Shown here: piece by piece, positions 10,034-18,141 of the stretch
Layout: each line of letters begins with the position of its first letter
Numbering within the stretch: the stretch's first letter is position 1
Source of the DNA: Enterococcus faecalis 13-SD-W-01
Lineage (GTDB): Bacteria; Bacillota; Bacilli; Lactobacillales; Enterococcaceae
Assembly (NCBI GenBank): GCA_000415185.1
Contig: KE351687.1
Coordinates: 81,783-145,782, forward strand
Length of the DNA: 64,000 bases
Reading direction: 5' to 3'
The notes under the pieces: model-generated
Databases searched by the model: none
Seen by the model: the letters and a program-made list of their open reading frames with translations, nothing else
What the model was told of the DNA's origin: nothing
Translations under genes and position numbers: made by a program

Positions 10034-10067
10034 AAGCTTGCAGTCAGCCGACCGCAAGCTTTTTTTC
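10034..10067 (+). terminator. Terminator of dnaG-rpoD
   Basis: AAGCTTGC pairs with GCAAGCTT around a 12-base loop, followed by a run of T. Confidence 0.85.
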
Positions 10068-10190
10068 TGTCTCAAAAAATAAATTTTCCTTTGTTTCTCT
10101 AAAATCGTTAGAATATGCTATTGGCGGATCTCTAAGAATATGGTAGATTAAATGTTAGTGTAAAACTGAATCAAAGGAGCCGATCGCTAA

Positions 10191-12323
10191 GTGGTAAAGA
10201 AATGTCCGAATTGCGAAACTGACTTGCCAAAAGATCAAGAAACTTGTCCGGATTGCGGAAAAGCAGAGACAGTAAAAAACAAAGAAACTGAAACTGCTGA
10301 TCCAAAAAATAACGTTGAGCAAACAAACTTTCCAGACACTGAGTTGAATGATCCTATCGAATGGTCAGAGTTGAAAGACCTCCCAGTAGAATCAGTCATG
10401 GAGTTATTCCATCAATCAGAGACTGCTGGAGACGCGACAGCAAATGAAAACGATAAATTAACAGAAGCTGATATCAAATTTTTGAAGAAAAAACAAAAGC
10501 AATCAAAAAATGATGACCCAAAAGAGACAGAAGATGATTTAGAAGACGATTCGATTTTAGCTGCGTACATACGGGCTCATCGCGAAGATACCGATAGAGA
10601 ACATGCAGAAGAATTGTTGAAACAGATCCATGAAAAAGTCCAAACCGAAAACACAGCAGGTGAGGAAAGCAGCGTAGATACAGAGAATTCTCAAGTCAAC
10701 GAAGAACCAGCTGCGGAAATGACAGAAGAAGCACCAACCGAGACAGAACAATCCGCAGAAACAACAGAGAAACCAGAAAGTTCGGAAACCATTCCTGTTG
10801 AAGAACCGGAAGTACCAGCCGAAAAAGAAGAGCCAACTCAAGCTGAAATCGAGGCGGAAGAGCCAATAGCTGAAAAACCGGCAGCACCGATAGAAGAAAA
10901 CAACAAAGAACAAGAACCCGCAAACGTTGAATCTGTTGAAGAAGTTGTTCCAGAACCTATTTCAGAGCCAGTGGCGGAAACTTCTGTTGTCGAAGAAGAA
11001 GCATCAACGACCGAAGATGAACCAAGTATACCAGAAGAAAAAGTTTCAGAATCTAAAACCAGCAAGCAAGAGACATCAAAAAAAGAAGTTCTTGAAACAA
11101 AAGCAGCTGAAACTGAATCGGAGCAAAAAACGCCGTTAAAACAGACAGAAATAAAATCTGCACCACGTAAAAGCAATCGCAAGAAGTGGTACGGGCTAGC
11201 TGCTGCAATCATTATTTTGAGTGCCGGCGGATGGGCTTTTTATGATAATCAGCAAAAAGTCCAAGCAGAAAAAGCTGCTGCCATCGAGCAAAGACAGCGT
11301 GAAGTGGATCAAATGGAAAATCAGCTGCTTGCTTTTTATTACGATGATGCCCATGAATATATCAAGACAGATATGCTGGGACAAGATTTAACGAAATTAA
11401 AACAAGAGCTGGATACATTCAAAGATGAAAAAGAATATCCTGAAATGGAAAAGACCTATCAAGATATCGAAGAAAAAATCAAGACGATCCAACAAACGAA
11501 TGAGTTGTTTACCAAACCTGTCATCGAAAATGATCAAATGGCAGAGAATCCATTGCTGAAAGCTGATCAAGCCGTTGAAATTTCTGAAGAATCAGCGAAT
11601 GCAGAGAATGGATTTGAGCAATTGATCAGCAAAGCACAGACAGAAGCAAAAACGCAATATGAACAATTGCAGGAAGCGAAAAAACAAACAGCAGTTGTTT
11701 ATAAAGACGATGTGCTTGAATCAGCGAACCGAGACCAATACAACAAAGCAAAAGAAGCTGTCGATAAAATCAAGAATCCTGACTTAGCAGAAGACTTGAA
11801 AACACAGCTTAAGAAAGTATCAGACACATTGACTGCCAAAGAAAAGGCAGAGAAAGAAAAGCAAGAAAAAGCTGAAAAAGAAAAACAAGAAGCAGAGAAA
11901 AAAGCGCAGGAAGCAGCGGCAGCTCAAGCAGCTGCACGAGCTGCGGCTGAAGCACAAGCAAAAGAACAAGCACAAAAAGCGTCACAAAGTTCTTCTGCAT
12001 CGGCTTCACAAAGTAATTCAGCTAACCAGCCGATCATGGCTACAAGACAAAGCGACATCGCTGATTCATCAAATTCAGCATGGAATTGGGCGCCTGGTGT
12101 CAAAGAAAGCGTAATTGCTACAGCGATCCAAAGAGGGTATATCGTTGAAGGCGGCTATACGCTGGAAAAAGTCAGAATCGAAAACGGCGAAGGGTATTAC
12201 AATCTTTTTGCCACTTCGACAGACTCTGCTTTGATGAAAGGGATCGCCAAAAGTGCTTTGCCATTTTATATCGTGACGATCAACTGTAAAACAGGTTGGT
12301 TTGGCGGAAACGGCAGCAACTAA
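10191..12323 (+). CDS. mapZ: Cell-division site marker MapZ with N-terminal zinc ribbon
   Basis: The 710-residue protein matches MapZ (LocZ), the membrane protein that marks future division sites and positions FtsZ in streptococci and relatives. Support: the cytoplasmic block DSILAAYIRAHREDTDRE (about 122-139), one transmembrane helix at about 331-349, an extracellular helical domain with LLAFYYDDAHEYIKT and ELFTKPVIEND, an Ala/Glu/Lys-rich linker, and a C-terminal domain (SSNSAWNWAPGV, RGYIVEGGYTLEKV, GYYNLF, NCKTGWFGGNG) nearly identical in pattern to pneumococcal MapZ. Oddities are a CxxC-CxxC zinc ribbon (C5, C8, C19, C22), a long acidic Pro/Glu/Thr linker, and an insertion in the C-terminal domain. 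It starts at GTG, with AAGGAG 11 bases upstream. Confidence 0.88.
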   Translation: MVKKCPNCETDLPKDQETCPDCGKAETVKNKETETADPKNNVEQTNFPDTELNDPIEWSELKDLPVESVMELFHQSETAGDATANENDKLTEADIKFLKKKQKQSKNDDPKETEDDLEDDSILAAYIRAHREDTDREHAEELLKQIHEKVQTENTAGEESSVDTENSQVNEEPAAEMTEEAPTETEQSAETTEKPESSETIPVEEPEVPAEKEEPTQAEIEAEEPIAEKPAAPIEENNKEQEPANVESVEEVVPEPISEPVAETSVVEEEASTTEDEPSIPEEKVSESKTSKQETSKKEVLETKAAETESEQKTPLKQTEIKSAPRKSNRKKWYGLAAAIIILSAGGWAFYDNQQKVQAEKAAAIEQRQREVDQMENQLLAFYYDDAHEYIKTDMLGQDLTKLKQELDTFKDEKEYPEMEKTYQDIEEKIKTIQQTNELFTKPVIENDQMAENPLLKADQAVEISEESANAENGFEQLISKAQTEAKTQYEQLQEAKKQTAVVYKDDVLESANRDQYNKAKEAVDKIKNPDLAEDLKTQLKKVSDTLTAKEKAEKEKQEKAEKEKQEAEKKAQEAAAAQAAARAAAEAQAKEQAQKASQSSSASASQSNSANQPIMATRQSDIADSSNSAWNWAPGVKESVIATAIQRGYIVEGGYTLEKVRIENGEGYYNLFATSTDSALMKGIAKSALPFYIVTINCKTGWFGGNGSN

Positions 12324-12347
12324 AACGAAACGTATAAAATGAATAAA

Positions 12348-12392
12348 GATCTCGAAAAATCATTTGTTGATTTTTCGGGATTTTCCTTTTTT
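12348..12392 (+). terminator. Terminator of mapZ
   Basis: GATCTCGAAAAATCA pairs with TGATTTTTCGGGAT around a 5-base loop, followed by T-rich sequence. Confidence 0.8.
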
Positions 12393-12533
12393 CGAAAACT
12401 GAAGAAGATAACTCATTTTTCCGCATTTTTATAAGGGAACTCGCGCTTTTTCTATTCAGGTTACTATCAAACATCAAATTATTATGCTATGATGAATCGA
12501 CGGATCAAAGAGATTTTTTTAAAAGGAGAAACA

Positions 12534-13397
12534 ATGAATAATTTATTAGCAACGATTTTTACAGGGATGATCACTGACGAAAACGAACAAAGTTATTTTG
12601 TCCAAAAAAACGGTCAGACATTCAAATTAGACAAAACAGAAGGCGAGCATCAGCTAGGTGAAGCAGTCGAAGGCTTTGGTTATGAGAACCAAAAACAAGA
12701 AAAACGCTTCACGACAAACGTACCAAAAAGCCGGATCGGCCATTATGCATTTGGGACAGTTACAGCTTCTAGAAGAGATCTTGGTGTCTTCGTCGACATC
12801 GGCCTTCCAGACAAAGAAATGGCAGTGTCTCTAGATGAATTGCCAACGATGCACGAATTGTGGCCTAAAAAAGGTGATCGCTTGATGATTGCGCTGCGTG
12901 TTGACAGCAAAGATCGTATCTGGGGAACGATCGCAGATGAGAAGATCTTTAAATCATTAAGCAAATTCGGTACAGAAGAAATGAAGAATAAAGACGTTAC
13001 AGGGACGGTTTACCGTTTGAAATTAGCAGGCACTTATGTCTTGACAGAAGATTTCTATGTCGGTTTTATCCATCCTTCTGAACGTTTTCGCGAACCGCGT
13101 TTAGGTGAAGTCGTTCAAGGACGAATCATCGGTGCTCGTCCAGATGGCGTATTGAATCTGTCATTGAAACCAAGAGCCCATGAAGCAATCAGCGACGATG
13201 CACAAATGATCTTGACTATTTTAGAACGTTCAAAAGATCAGCAAATCGGTTTAACAGATAAATCCGATCCTGAAAAAATCATGCAAGCGTTTGGTATCAG
13301 CAAAGGAGCCTTTAAACGCGCGTTAGGAAATTTGATGAAGCAAAGATTGATCATCCAAGAAGATGGTGTGACAAAATTAAGTAAAAAATCGAATTGA
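12534..13397 (+). CDS. cvfB: S1-domain RNA-binding regulator CvfB family
   Basis: The 287-residue protein matches CvfB/YitL, which has S1-type RNA-binding domains and a C-terminal winged helix. S1-like signatures are visible at about 65-130 (GHYAFGTVTASRRDLGVFVDIG) and about 150-215 (TGTVYRLKLAGTYVL, VQGRIIGARPDGVLNLSL). The C-terminal winged helix runs from about residue 245 (DPEKIMQAFGISKGAFKRALG). In S. aureus CvfB affects virulence gene expression post-transcriptionally; its role here is inferred to be similar RNA binding. The ATG at 12534 follows AAAAGGAG; a longer frame to 12489 lacks a ribosome binding site. Confidence 0.88.
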   Translation: MNNLLATIFTGMITDENEQSYFVQKNGQTFKLDKTEGEHQLGEAVEGFGYENQKQEKRFTTNVPKSRIGHYAFGTVTASRRDLGVFVDIGLPDKEMAVSLDELPTMHELWPKKGDRLMIALRVDSKDRIWGTIADEKIFKSLSKFGTEEMKNKDVTGTVYRLKLAGTYVLTEDFYVGFIHPSERFREPRLGEVVQGRIIGARPDGVLNLSLKPRAHEAISDDAQMILTILERSKDQQIGLTDKSDPEKIMQAFGISKGAFKRALGNLMKQRLIIQEDGVTKLSKKSN

Positions 13398-13404
13398 GAA
13401 TGAC

Positions 13405-13433
13405 TTGCATGTTTCTTGCAGCTATCTTATAAT
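13405..13433 (+). promoter_or_regulatory. Promoter of fur
   Basis: TTGCAT at 13405-13410, a 17-bp spacer and TATAAT at 13428-13433. The -10 element is embedded in the first 15-bp operator. Confidence 0.6.
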
Positions 13434-13441
13434 TATTATAA
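13427..13441. promoter_or_regulatory. Fur/PerR-type box 1
   Basis: TTATAATTATTATAA, a perfect 7-1-7 inverted repeat that overlaps the fur -10 element. Binding here would block RNA polymerase, so autorepression is likely. Confidence 0.75.
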
Positions 13442-13468
13442 TTTGAAATGCGAGTTCTATCTTTTTGT

Positions 13469-13483
13469 TTATAATAATTATAA
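13469..13483. promoter_or_regulatory. Fur/PerR-type box 2
   Basis: TTATAATAATTATAA, a second perfect 7-1-7 repeat centred 42 bp (four helical turns) downstream of box 1 and 25 bases before the fur start codon. Confidence 0.75.
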
Positions 13484-13507
13484 TCTGTGAGAATTGAGGA
13501 ATCACCT

Positions 13508-13966
13508 ATGAATGCTCTTGCTGCAATGAAAAAAACAAAACAACAGCTGCACGAATCAGGGTTCAAGCTGACACCCCAGAGAGAATCTACGCTGCTGGTT
13601 TTATTAGAGAATGAGAAAGAACATCTTTCTGCTGAAGAGATTTTCTTTCTAGTTAAGAAAAAAAGTCCAGAAATCGGGCTGGCAACAGTTTATCGAACAC
13701 TAGAGATTTTGACGGAATTGAAAATCGTCGATAAAATCAGTTTTGATGACGGGCTTGCTCGGTATGATCTCCGTAAAGAAGGCGCAAAACATTTCCACCA
13801 TCATTTGTTATGTCTTGAATGCGGGAATATCGAAGAAGTAGAAGAAGATCTTTTGGGCGATGTGGAAAAAATCGTTGAAGAACGTTATCATTTTTTAGTT
13901 AAAGATCATCGGCTGACTTTTCATGGTGTATGTAAGGAATGCCAAGAAAAACTTGAATCAAAATAA
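13508..13966 (+). CDS. fur: Ferric uptake regulator Fur
   Basis: The 152-residue DNA-binding metalloregulator represses iron-uptake genes when Fe2+ is bound. It has the winged helix (FKLTPQRESTL, EIGLATVYRTLEIL), the metal-sensing HFHHHLLC segment, and two CxxC pairs (CLECG, CKECQ) for a structural zinc. Its sequence follows B. subtilis Fur closely (HLSAEEIFFLVKKKSPEIGLATVYRTLE). The position that is a regulatory aspartate in PerR is glutamate here (CGNIEE), favouring Fur over PerR. The ATG has GAGGA seven bases upstream; the in-frame GTG at 13487 sits just past box 2 and has no ribosome binding site. Confidence 0.9.
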   Translation: MNALAAMKKTKQQLHESGFKLTPQRESTLLVLLENEKEHLSAEEIFFLVKKKSPEIGLATVYRTLEILTELKIVDKISFDDGLARYDLRKEGAKHFHHHLLCLECGNIEEVEEDLLGDVEKIVEERYHFLVKDHRLTFHGVCKECQEKLESK

Positions 13967-14020
13967 TAGGAGCGAAGCCGTTTCAAAAAGAAACACTTCT
14001 GACAACTCAAATTCAGTGAT

Positions 14021-14060
14021 CCGCAAAACAAGTCCAATTGTTTTGCGGGTTTCTTCTTTC
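14021..14060 (+). terminator. Terminator of fur
   Basis: CCGCAAAACAA pairs exactly with TTGTTTTGCGG around a 6-base loop; the tail is T-rich. Confidence 0.8.
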
Positions 14061-14099
14061 GGTGGAAATGAAAAGGTTTCAATGAACCAGCTTTCTAGG

Positions 14100-14435
14100 C
14101 ATTAAATCGAAATTCCGCAAATATGAGGAGCTATTTTACGAAGTTCCTTTTTAATGCTCGGAGCAGAACGGTTCTTTCACAACCTCTAATAAACGGTGTT
14201 CACGAGCTAGCTCCTGCGGCGATAAGCTTTTTTTCTGGAAAATATAGAAAGCTATTTCCCAGAAAAAAAGAGTCTTACCGCTTGAAGCTGATCAGCTCGT
14301 TGACAACCTCTATAAACGGTGTTCAAATGACTGCTTCTACGGAATTGAGTCTGAGCAATTAAAAATATGAAGAGCTATTTCTAATTGCTCATTCTTAATT
14401 CTTGAAGCAGAACGTCATTTTCACAACCTCTAAAT
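14100..14435. repeat. Array of three palindromic repeat units (EFAR-like)
   Basis: Three units of about 100-125 bp lie head to tail. Each ends in a conserved block like TTCACAACCTCT followed, in the first two, by AAACGGTGTTCA. Each interior folds as a long imperfect hairpin around a core like AAATATGAAGAGCTATTT. Unit 3 (about 14326-14422) pairs AATGAC with GTCATT, GCTTC with GAAGC and GAGCAATTA with TAATTGCTC. Unit 2 has an inner stem of about 17 bp. The same blocks recur in reverse orientation at 33354-33596. The organisation resembles the miniature palindromic repeats described in E. faecalis (EFAR). No coding potential is visible; the array fills the fur-xerD gap of about 530 bases. Confidence 0.8.
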
Positions 14436-14494
14436 TACAGACTACCGAAATACACCGGTATCTGTTATGATAGAATGGCGCGAGGTGGATTATC

Positions 14495-15382
14495 ATGAAT
14501 GAACAAATTACCGAATATCTGCACTACTTGAATATCGAACGAGGATTGTCTGCAAACACACGCAAGAGTTACGAACGCGATTTGGAACAATACCTTGCCT
14601 TTTTGAAGGAACAGGATATCACGAGCTGGCAGCAAGTCGATCGTTACTTGGTCATCAGCTATTTAGAAGAAATGAACAAACAAAAAAAAGCAGCAGCAAC
14701 GATCACACGGACGATTTCGGCCTTGCGAAGATTCCATCAGTTTCTTCGGCAAGAACGAGTGACTGATCATGATCCAATGCAGCATATCGATACACCAAAG
14801 AAAGCACAAAAGCTGCCAAGTACTTTGACGTTAGCCGAAGTGGAAAAAATCATCGAAGCACCTGACACATCAAAGCTGCTGGGCATTCGTGACCGGGCAA
14901 TCCTTGAAGTGATGTACGCGACTGGGATGCGGGTAAGTGAATTAGTCGGCTTGAAACTAGGCGATCTCCATCTTTCGCTTGGCCTTGTCCAAACGATTGG
15001 TAAAGGCGATAAAGAGCGGATCATACCGTTGGGAGATCATGCGATCCGCTGGTTGGAACGGTATTTGGATGAAGTGCGTCCGCTGCTAGTCAAAAATGAT
15101 TCTGAAACGCATCTGTTCGTCAATAACCATGGCACAGGATTGTCGCGCCAAGGAATATGGAAAAATTTGAAACAAATCGTGCGGGAAGCAGGCGTATATA
15201 AAACAGTTACACCGCATACGCTGCGCCATAGTTTTGCGACCCATCTTTTGGAAAATGGAGCAGATTTGCGGACGGTCCAAGAATTGCTGGGTCATGCAGA
15301 TATCTCAACTACTCAGATTTATACACACATTACGAAGAAAAGAATGACAGACGTTTATAAACAGCATTTCCCAAGAGCTTGA
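14495..15382 (+). CDS. xerD: Site-specific tyrosine recombinase XerD
   Basis: The 295-residue recombinase resolves chromosome dimers at dif, normally with XerC. The N-terminal SAM-like core-binding domain covers about residues 1-85. The catalytic set is complete: R146 (TGMRVSEL), K170 (IGKGDKE), H241 and R244 (HTLRHSFATH), H267 (LLGHADI) and nucleophile Y276 (TTQIYTHI). The length and continuous similarity mark it as the housekeeping enzyme rather than an integrase of a mobile element. The ATG follows GAGGTGG. ribT, scpA and scpB follow closely, as in other Firmicutes. Confidence 0.93.
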   Translation: MNEQITEYLHYLNIERGLSANTRKSYERDLEQYLAFLKEQDITSWQQVDRYLVISYLEEMNKQKKAAATITRTISALRRFHQFLRQERVTDHDPMQHIDTPKKAQKLPSTLTLAEVEKIIEAPDTSKLLGIRDRAILEVMYATGMRVSELVGLKLGDLHLSLGLVQTIGKGDKERIIPLGDHAIRWLERYLDEVRPLLVKNDSETHLFVNNHGTGLSRQGIWKNLKQIVREAGVYKTVTPHTLRHSFATHLLENGADLRTVQELLGHADISTTQIYTHITKKRMTDVYKQHFPRA

Positions 15383-15401
15383 TCAAAGGAAGGTGAGCCT
15401 A

Positions 15402-15767
15402 ATGTTAACGTACTATCGCAAAGAAAATCGAAAAATCGCCATGGGACTTTTGAGTTTTCACAAGAAGATGAGTGAGCGGTTTTCTTTACTGAAAGAGATC
15501 GATACTTATGAAACAGATCCTGCGTTTGAACTATTTTTCTATACTCCTGAAGACTCAACGAATATCCAAGGAGTCATTGGTGTTGAATGGTTAGACAAAG
15601 AACATTTGATCGTGCATGATATTTCGCTGAATCCTTCATATCGAGGAGAAAAGATCGGATATCAGATGCTTGATGAATTACAAGAAAAATATCCAAATGT
15701 ACAATTCGATCATACAGAAGCAACAAAGCTGTTTTTGACAAAATGGCAAACCAATAAGAAAGAGTGA
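15402..15767 (+). CDS. ribT: RibT-like GNAT family acetyltransferase
   Basis: The 121-residue protein has a GNAT-like fold: VIGVEWLDKEHLIVHDISLNPSYRGEKIGYQML carries the strand pattern and the acetyl-CoA loop (RGEKIG). In B. subtilis the equivalent ribT lies between the riboflavin genes and scpA, and the same neighbour (scpA) is seen here. The acceptor substrate is unknown. The ATG at 15402 is preferred, with AAGGAAGG eight bases upstream; a GTG at 15393 lies inside that ribosome binding site. Confidence 0.75.
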   Translation: MLTYYRKENRKIAMGLLSFHKKMSERFSLLKEIDTYETDPAFELFFYTPEDSTNIQGVIGVEWLDKEHLIVHDISLNPSYRGEKIGYQMLDELQEKYPNVQFDHTEATKLFLTKWQTNKKE

Positions 15768-15772
15768 ATAGT

Positions 15773-16525
15773 TTGACTGAGATCAATATCAAATTGGATA
15801 TCTTCGAAGGTCCGTTAGATTTGCTGCTGCACTTGATCCAGCAAATGGAGATCGACATTTATGATATCCCGATCACTGCGATCACAGAGCAGTACATGGA
15901 TTATATCCATACAATGAAGCACTTGGAATTAGCAGTTGCCGGCGAATATCTGGTGATGGCCGCTACCTTGATGGCAATCAAGAGTAAGACGCTGCTTCCT
16001 GTCCAAGATTTTTCACAAGAAGAAGAGGAATTTTGGGAAGAAGATCCCCGTGAAGAACTGGTTGCTCAGTTATTGGAATACCGGAAATATAAATATGCTG
16101 CAACTCAGCTATCCGAAAAAGCGGAAGAAAGAAGCTTGTACTTTACCAAAGAACCAATGGAAATCGATGATCTTGCTGATACAGAAGCACCGCTGAAAAG
16201 AGGACAAGTAAAAAAAGTCGATTTATTTCGAGCAATCCAATCGATTTTGGAAAAAAACAAGTTTTCGCAAACAGTCGAAAGTACGATCGCACCAGATGAT
16301 ACAACGATCGAAGAACGAATGGCTTTTATTGAAACCAAATTGAAAGTCAGTCAAGGCGGCTGTTCTTTTGAGTCCTTTTTTTCTGTTCCTTCAAAAAAAG
16401 AAGTAATCACGACCTTCATGGCTGTCTTGGAATTGATGAAAAATGGACAAATCATTGCAGAGCAAGAAAATAATTATGGATCAATCATGCTTTACCCAGC
16501 AGTAGGAGATACAAATAATGGATAA
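15773..16525 (+). CDS. scpA: Segregation and condensation protein ScpA (kleisin)
   Basis: The product of about 250 residues is the kleisin subunit that bridges the SMC heads in the bacterial condensin complex. The N-terminal helix (IKLDIFEGPLDLLLHLIQQMEIDIYDIPI) and the region LVMAATLMAIKSKTLLPV are diagnostic. The C-terminal winged helix (about 170-245) contains KKEVITTFMAVLELMK. The start is either TTG at 15773 (giving the usual MTEINI) or GTG at 15764 overlapping ribT by four bases. It overlaps scpB by eight bases, so translation is coupled. Confidence 0.92.
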   Translation: MTEINIKLDIFEGPLDLLLHLIQQMEIDIYDIPITAITEQYMDYIHTMKHLELAVAGEYLVMAATLMAIKSKTLLPVQDFSQEEEEFWEEDPREELVAQLLEYRKYKYAATQLSEKAEERSLYFTKEPMEIDDLADTEAPLKRGQVKKVDLFRAIQSILEKNKFSQTVESTIAPDDTTIEERMAFIETKLKVSQGGCSFESFFSVPSKKEVITTFMAVLELMKNGQIIAEQENNYGSIMLYPAVGDTNNG

Positions 16526-17090
16526 ATTGACTGAATTAGAAGCCGTTTTGTTTATCGTCGGCGAAGAAGGAATCGATGCGCAAGGCCTCAGCTATTTGCT
16601 TGATACAAATGAAGAGACTGTTTTGACGCTGATCCAATCATTAGCAAAAAAATATCAAGAAGATGAGCATTCAGCGCTGCATATACTAGAAGCAGGCAGC
16701 CATTTCGTTTTGACGACGAAAAAGGAATTAGCACCCTTGCTGAAAAAGTATGCGCAAGCCTCATCAAGTACACTTTCGCAAGCGGCAGTAGAAACATTAG
16801 CAATCATTGCGTATAAGCAGCCGATCACGAGAGTGGAAGTCGAACAAATCAGAGGTGTCCAAGTTTCTGGACCTATCCAACGATTAGTCGTCAGCAAATT
16901 GATTGAAGAAAAAGGCAGAGTCGAAGGACCAGGGCGCCCGATTTTATATGGGACGACCGATTATTTCCTTGATTATTTCGGTTTGAAATCATTGAAAGAA
17001 TTGCCGGATATTGAAAAAATGGAAATCGCTATGGAAGAAGATGCACCGCTGGATCTCTTTTATGATCGATTTAATGAAGGAGAAGAGTGA
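16518..17090 (+). CDS. scpB: Segregation and condensation protein ScpB
   Basis: The 190-residue kite-family subunit has two winged-helix domains that bind the ScpA kleisin. LEAVLFIVGEEGIDAQGL marks the first domain, and ETLAIIAYKQPITRVEVEQIRGVQ followed by GRVEGPGRPILYGTTDYFLDYFGL the second. It overlaps both scpA and rluB (TGATG junction), so ribT-scpA-scpB-rluB is one operon. Confidence 0.95.
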   Translation: MDKLTELEAVLFIVGEEGIDAQGLSYLLDTNEETVLTLIQSLAKKYQEDEHSALHILEAGSHFVLTTKKELAPLLKKYAQASSSTLSQAAVETLAIIAYKQPITRVEVEQIRGVQVSGPIQRLVVSKLIEEKGRVEGPGRPILYGTTDYFLDYFGLKSLKELPDIEKMEIAMEEDAPLDLFYDRFNEGEE

Positions 17091-17806
17091 TGGAACGAGT
17101 TCAAAAAGTGATCGCCCACGCCGGAATCACTTCCCGAAGAAAAGCGGAAGAATTGATTTTAGCAGGCAGAGTAAAAGTAAACGGACAAACAATCAGAGAA
17201 TTAGGGGTCAAAGTTGGGAAACATGACCAGATTGAAGTCGATGAAGTGCCGATCTATCAAGAAGAATACGGGTATTATCTGCTTTATAAACCAAAAGGCG
17301 TTATTTCAGCTGTTGCGGATGACAAAGGAAGAAAAGTTGTTACAGATTTGCTTCCTTCAGTCAAAGAGCGGATTTATCCAGTTGGCCGTTTGGATTATGA
17401 TACTTCTGGGTTACTGCTGCTGACAAATGACGGCGACTTTGCGCAGCGATTGACGCATCCAAAACACGAAGTCGACAAAGTTTACGTGGCAAAAGTCAAA
17501 GGAATCGCGACAAAATCGATGTTGCTGCCTTTAACAAAAGGAATCCGCATCGATCGTTACAAAACAGCGCCAGCAAATTTCCAGATTTTATCTGTTGATC
17601 CAAAAACCAATCATAGTATCGTTGAATTAACGATTCATGAAGGAAGAAACCACCAAGTCAAGAATATGCTTCAAGCAGTGGGGCTTCCGGTACAGAAATT
17701 AAAACGCGAACGTTATGGGAACTTGACGCTCCAAGGCTTGCGTCCAGGCGAATATCGCGAACTAAACAAAAAAGAAATCAGCAGTTTGTTGAATCAAGCA
17801 AAATAG
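17090..17806 (+). CDS. rluB: 23S rRNA pseudouridine synthase RluB
   Basis: The 238-residue enzyme isomerises a uridine in 23S rRNA, by family at the position called 2605. The N-terminal S4 domain (VQKVIAHAGITSRRKAEELI) is followed by the RsuA-type catalytic core. The nucleophilic aspartate lies in PVGRLDYDTSGLLLLTNDG at about residue 103, and RNHQVKNML belongs to the RNA-binding rim. The start ATG overlaps the scpB stop codon. Confidence 0.92.
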   Translation: MERVQKVIAHAGITSRRKAEELILAGRVKVNGQTIRELGVKVGKHDQIEVDEVPIYQEEYGYYLLYKPKGVISAVADDKGRKVVTDLLPSVKERIYPVGRLDYDTSGLLLLTNDGDFAQRLTHPKHEVDKVYVAKVKGIATKSMLLPLTKGIRIDRYKTAPANFQILSVDPKTNHSIVELTIHEGRNHQVKNMLQAVGLPVQKLKRERYGNLTLQGLRPGEYRELNKKEISSLLNQAK

Positions 17807-17833
17807 TCACTTCCTTTTTGTAAGTAAAAATAA

Positions 17834-17861
17834 TTGCGTTTCTTTTAAAAACATGTATAAT
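17834..17861 (+). promoter_or_regulatory. Promoter of the riboswitch-ribU transcript
   Basis: TTGCGT at 17834-17839, a 16-bp spacer and consensus TATAAT at 17856-17861, about 30 bases before the aptamer. Confidence 0.6.
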
Positions 17862-17887
17862 AATCATTGTAAGAAAAATAATATATG

Positions 17888-18010
17888 GTTCGTCTTCAGG
17901 GGCAGGGTGAAATTCCCGACCGGTGGTAATAGTCCACGACCCGTTTCTTCGGAAATGGCTGAATCGGTGAAATTCCGATACCGACAGTAAAGTCTGGATA
18001 AAGAAGATAG
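17888..18010 (+). ncRNA. FMN riboswitch (RFN element)
   Basis: The conserved aptamer blocks are present in order: TCTTCAGGGGCAGGGTGAAA, TTCCCGACCGGTGGTAA, AGTCCACGAC, GGTGAAATTCCGATACCGAC, then AGT-AAAGTCTGGAT and AAGAAG. When FMN is abundant, a terminator forms 35 bases further on and shuts off ribU. Confidence 0.95.
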
Positions 18011-18044
18011 GGCTTATTTGATTCGCTTTTGATCAGATAACTCT

Positions 18045-18077
18045 AACTCTATTTTCCCTGAGAAAATAGAGTTTTTT
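18045..18077 (+). terminator. Riboswitch-controlled terminator
   Basis: AACTCTATTTTC pairs with GAAAATAGAGTT around a short loop, followed by six T. It forms the expression platform between the FMN aptamer and ribU. Confidence 0.88.
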
Positions 18078-18141
18078 GTTTTTTGTTCAAAAGGAAATCA
18101 AATAGTTCGCTGAAGAAGAGTCCTAACAGGAGGATTTTAAT

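Noticed and set aside
10557-11212. Several minus-strand frames inside mapZ
   Set aside because: They mirror the Glu/Pro/Thr-rich linker of MapZ on the other strand and lack start signals.
13427-13483. CRISPR-like reading of the two fur boxes
   Set aside because: Only two 15-bp copies with an AT-rich spacer; they are symmetric operators.
13923-14362. Short frames between fur and xerD
   Set aside because: They run through the fur terminator and the palindromic repeats, with no ribosome binding site.
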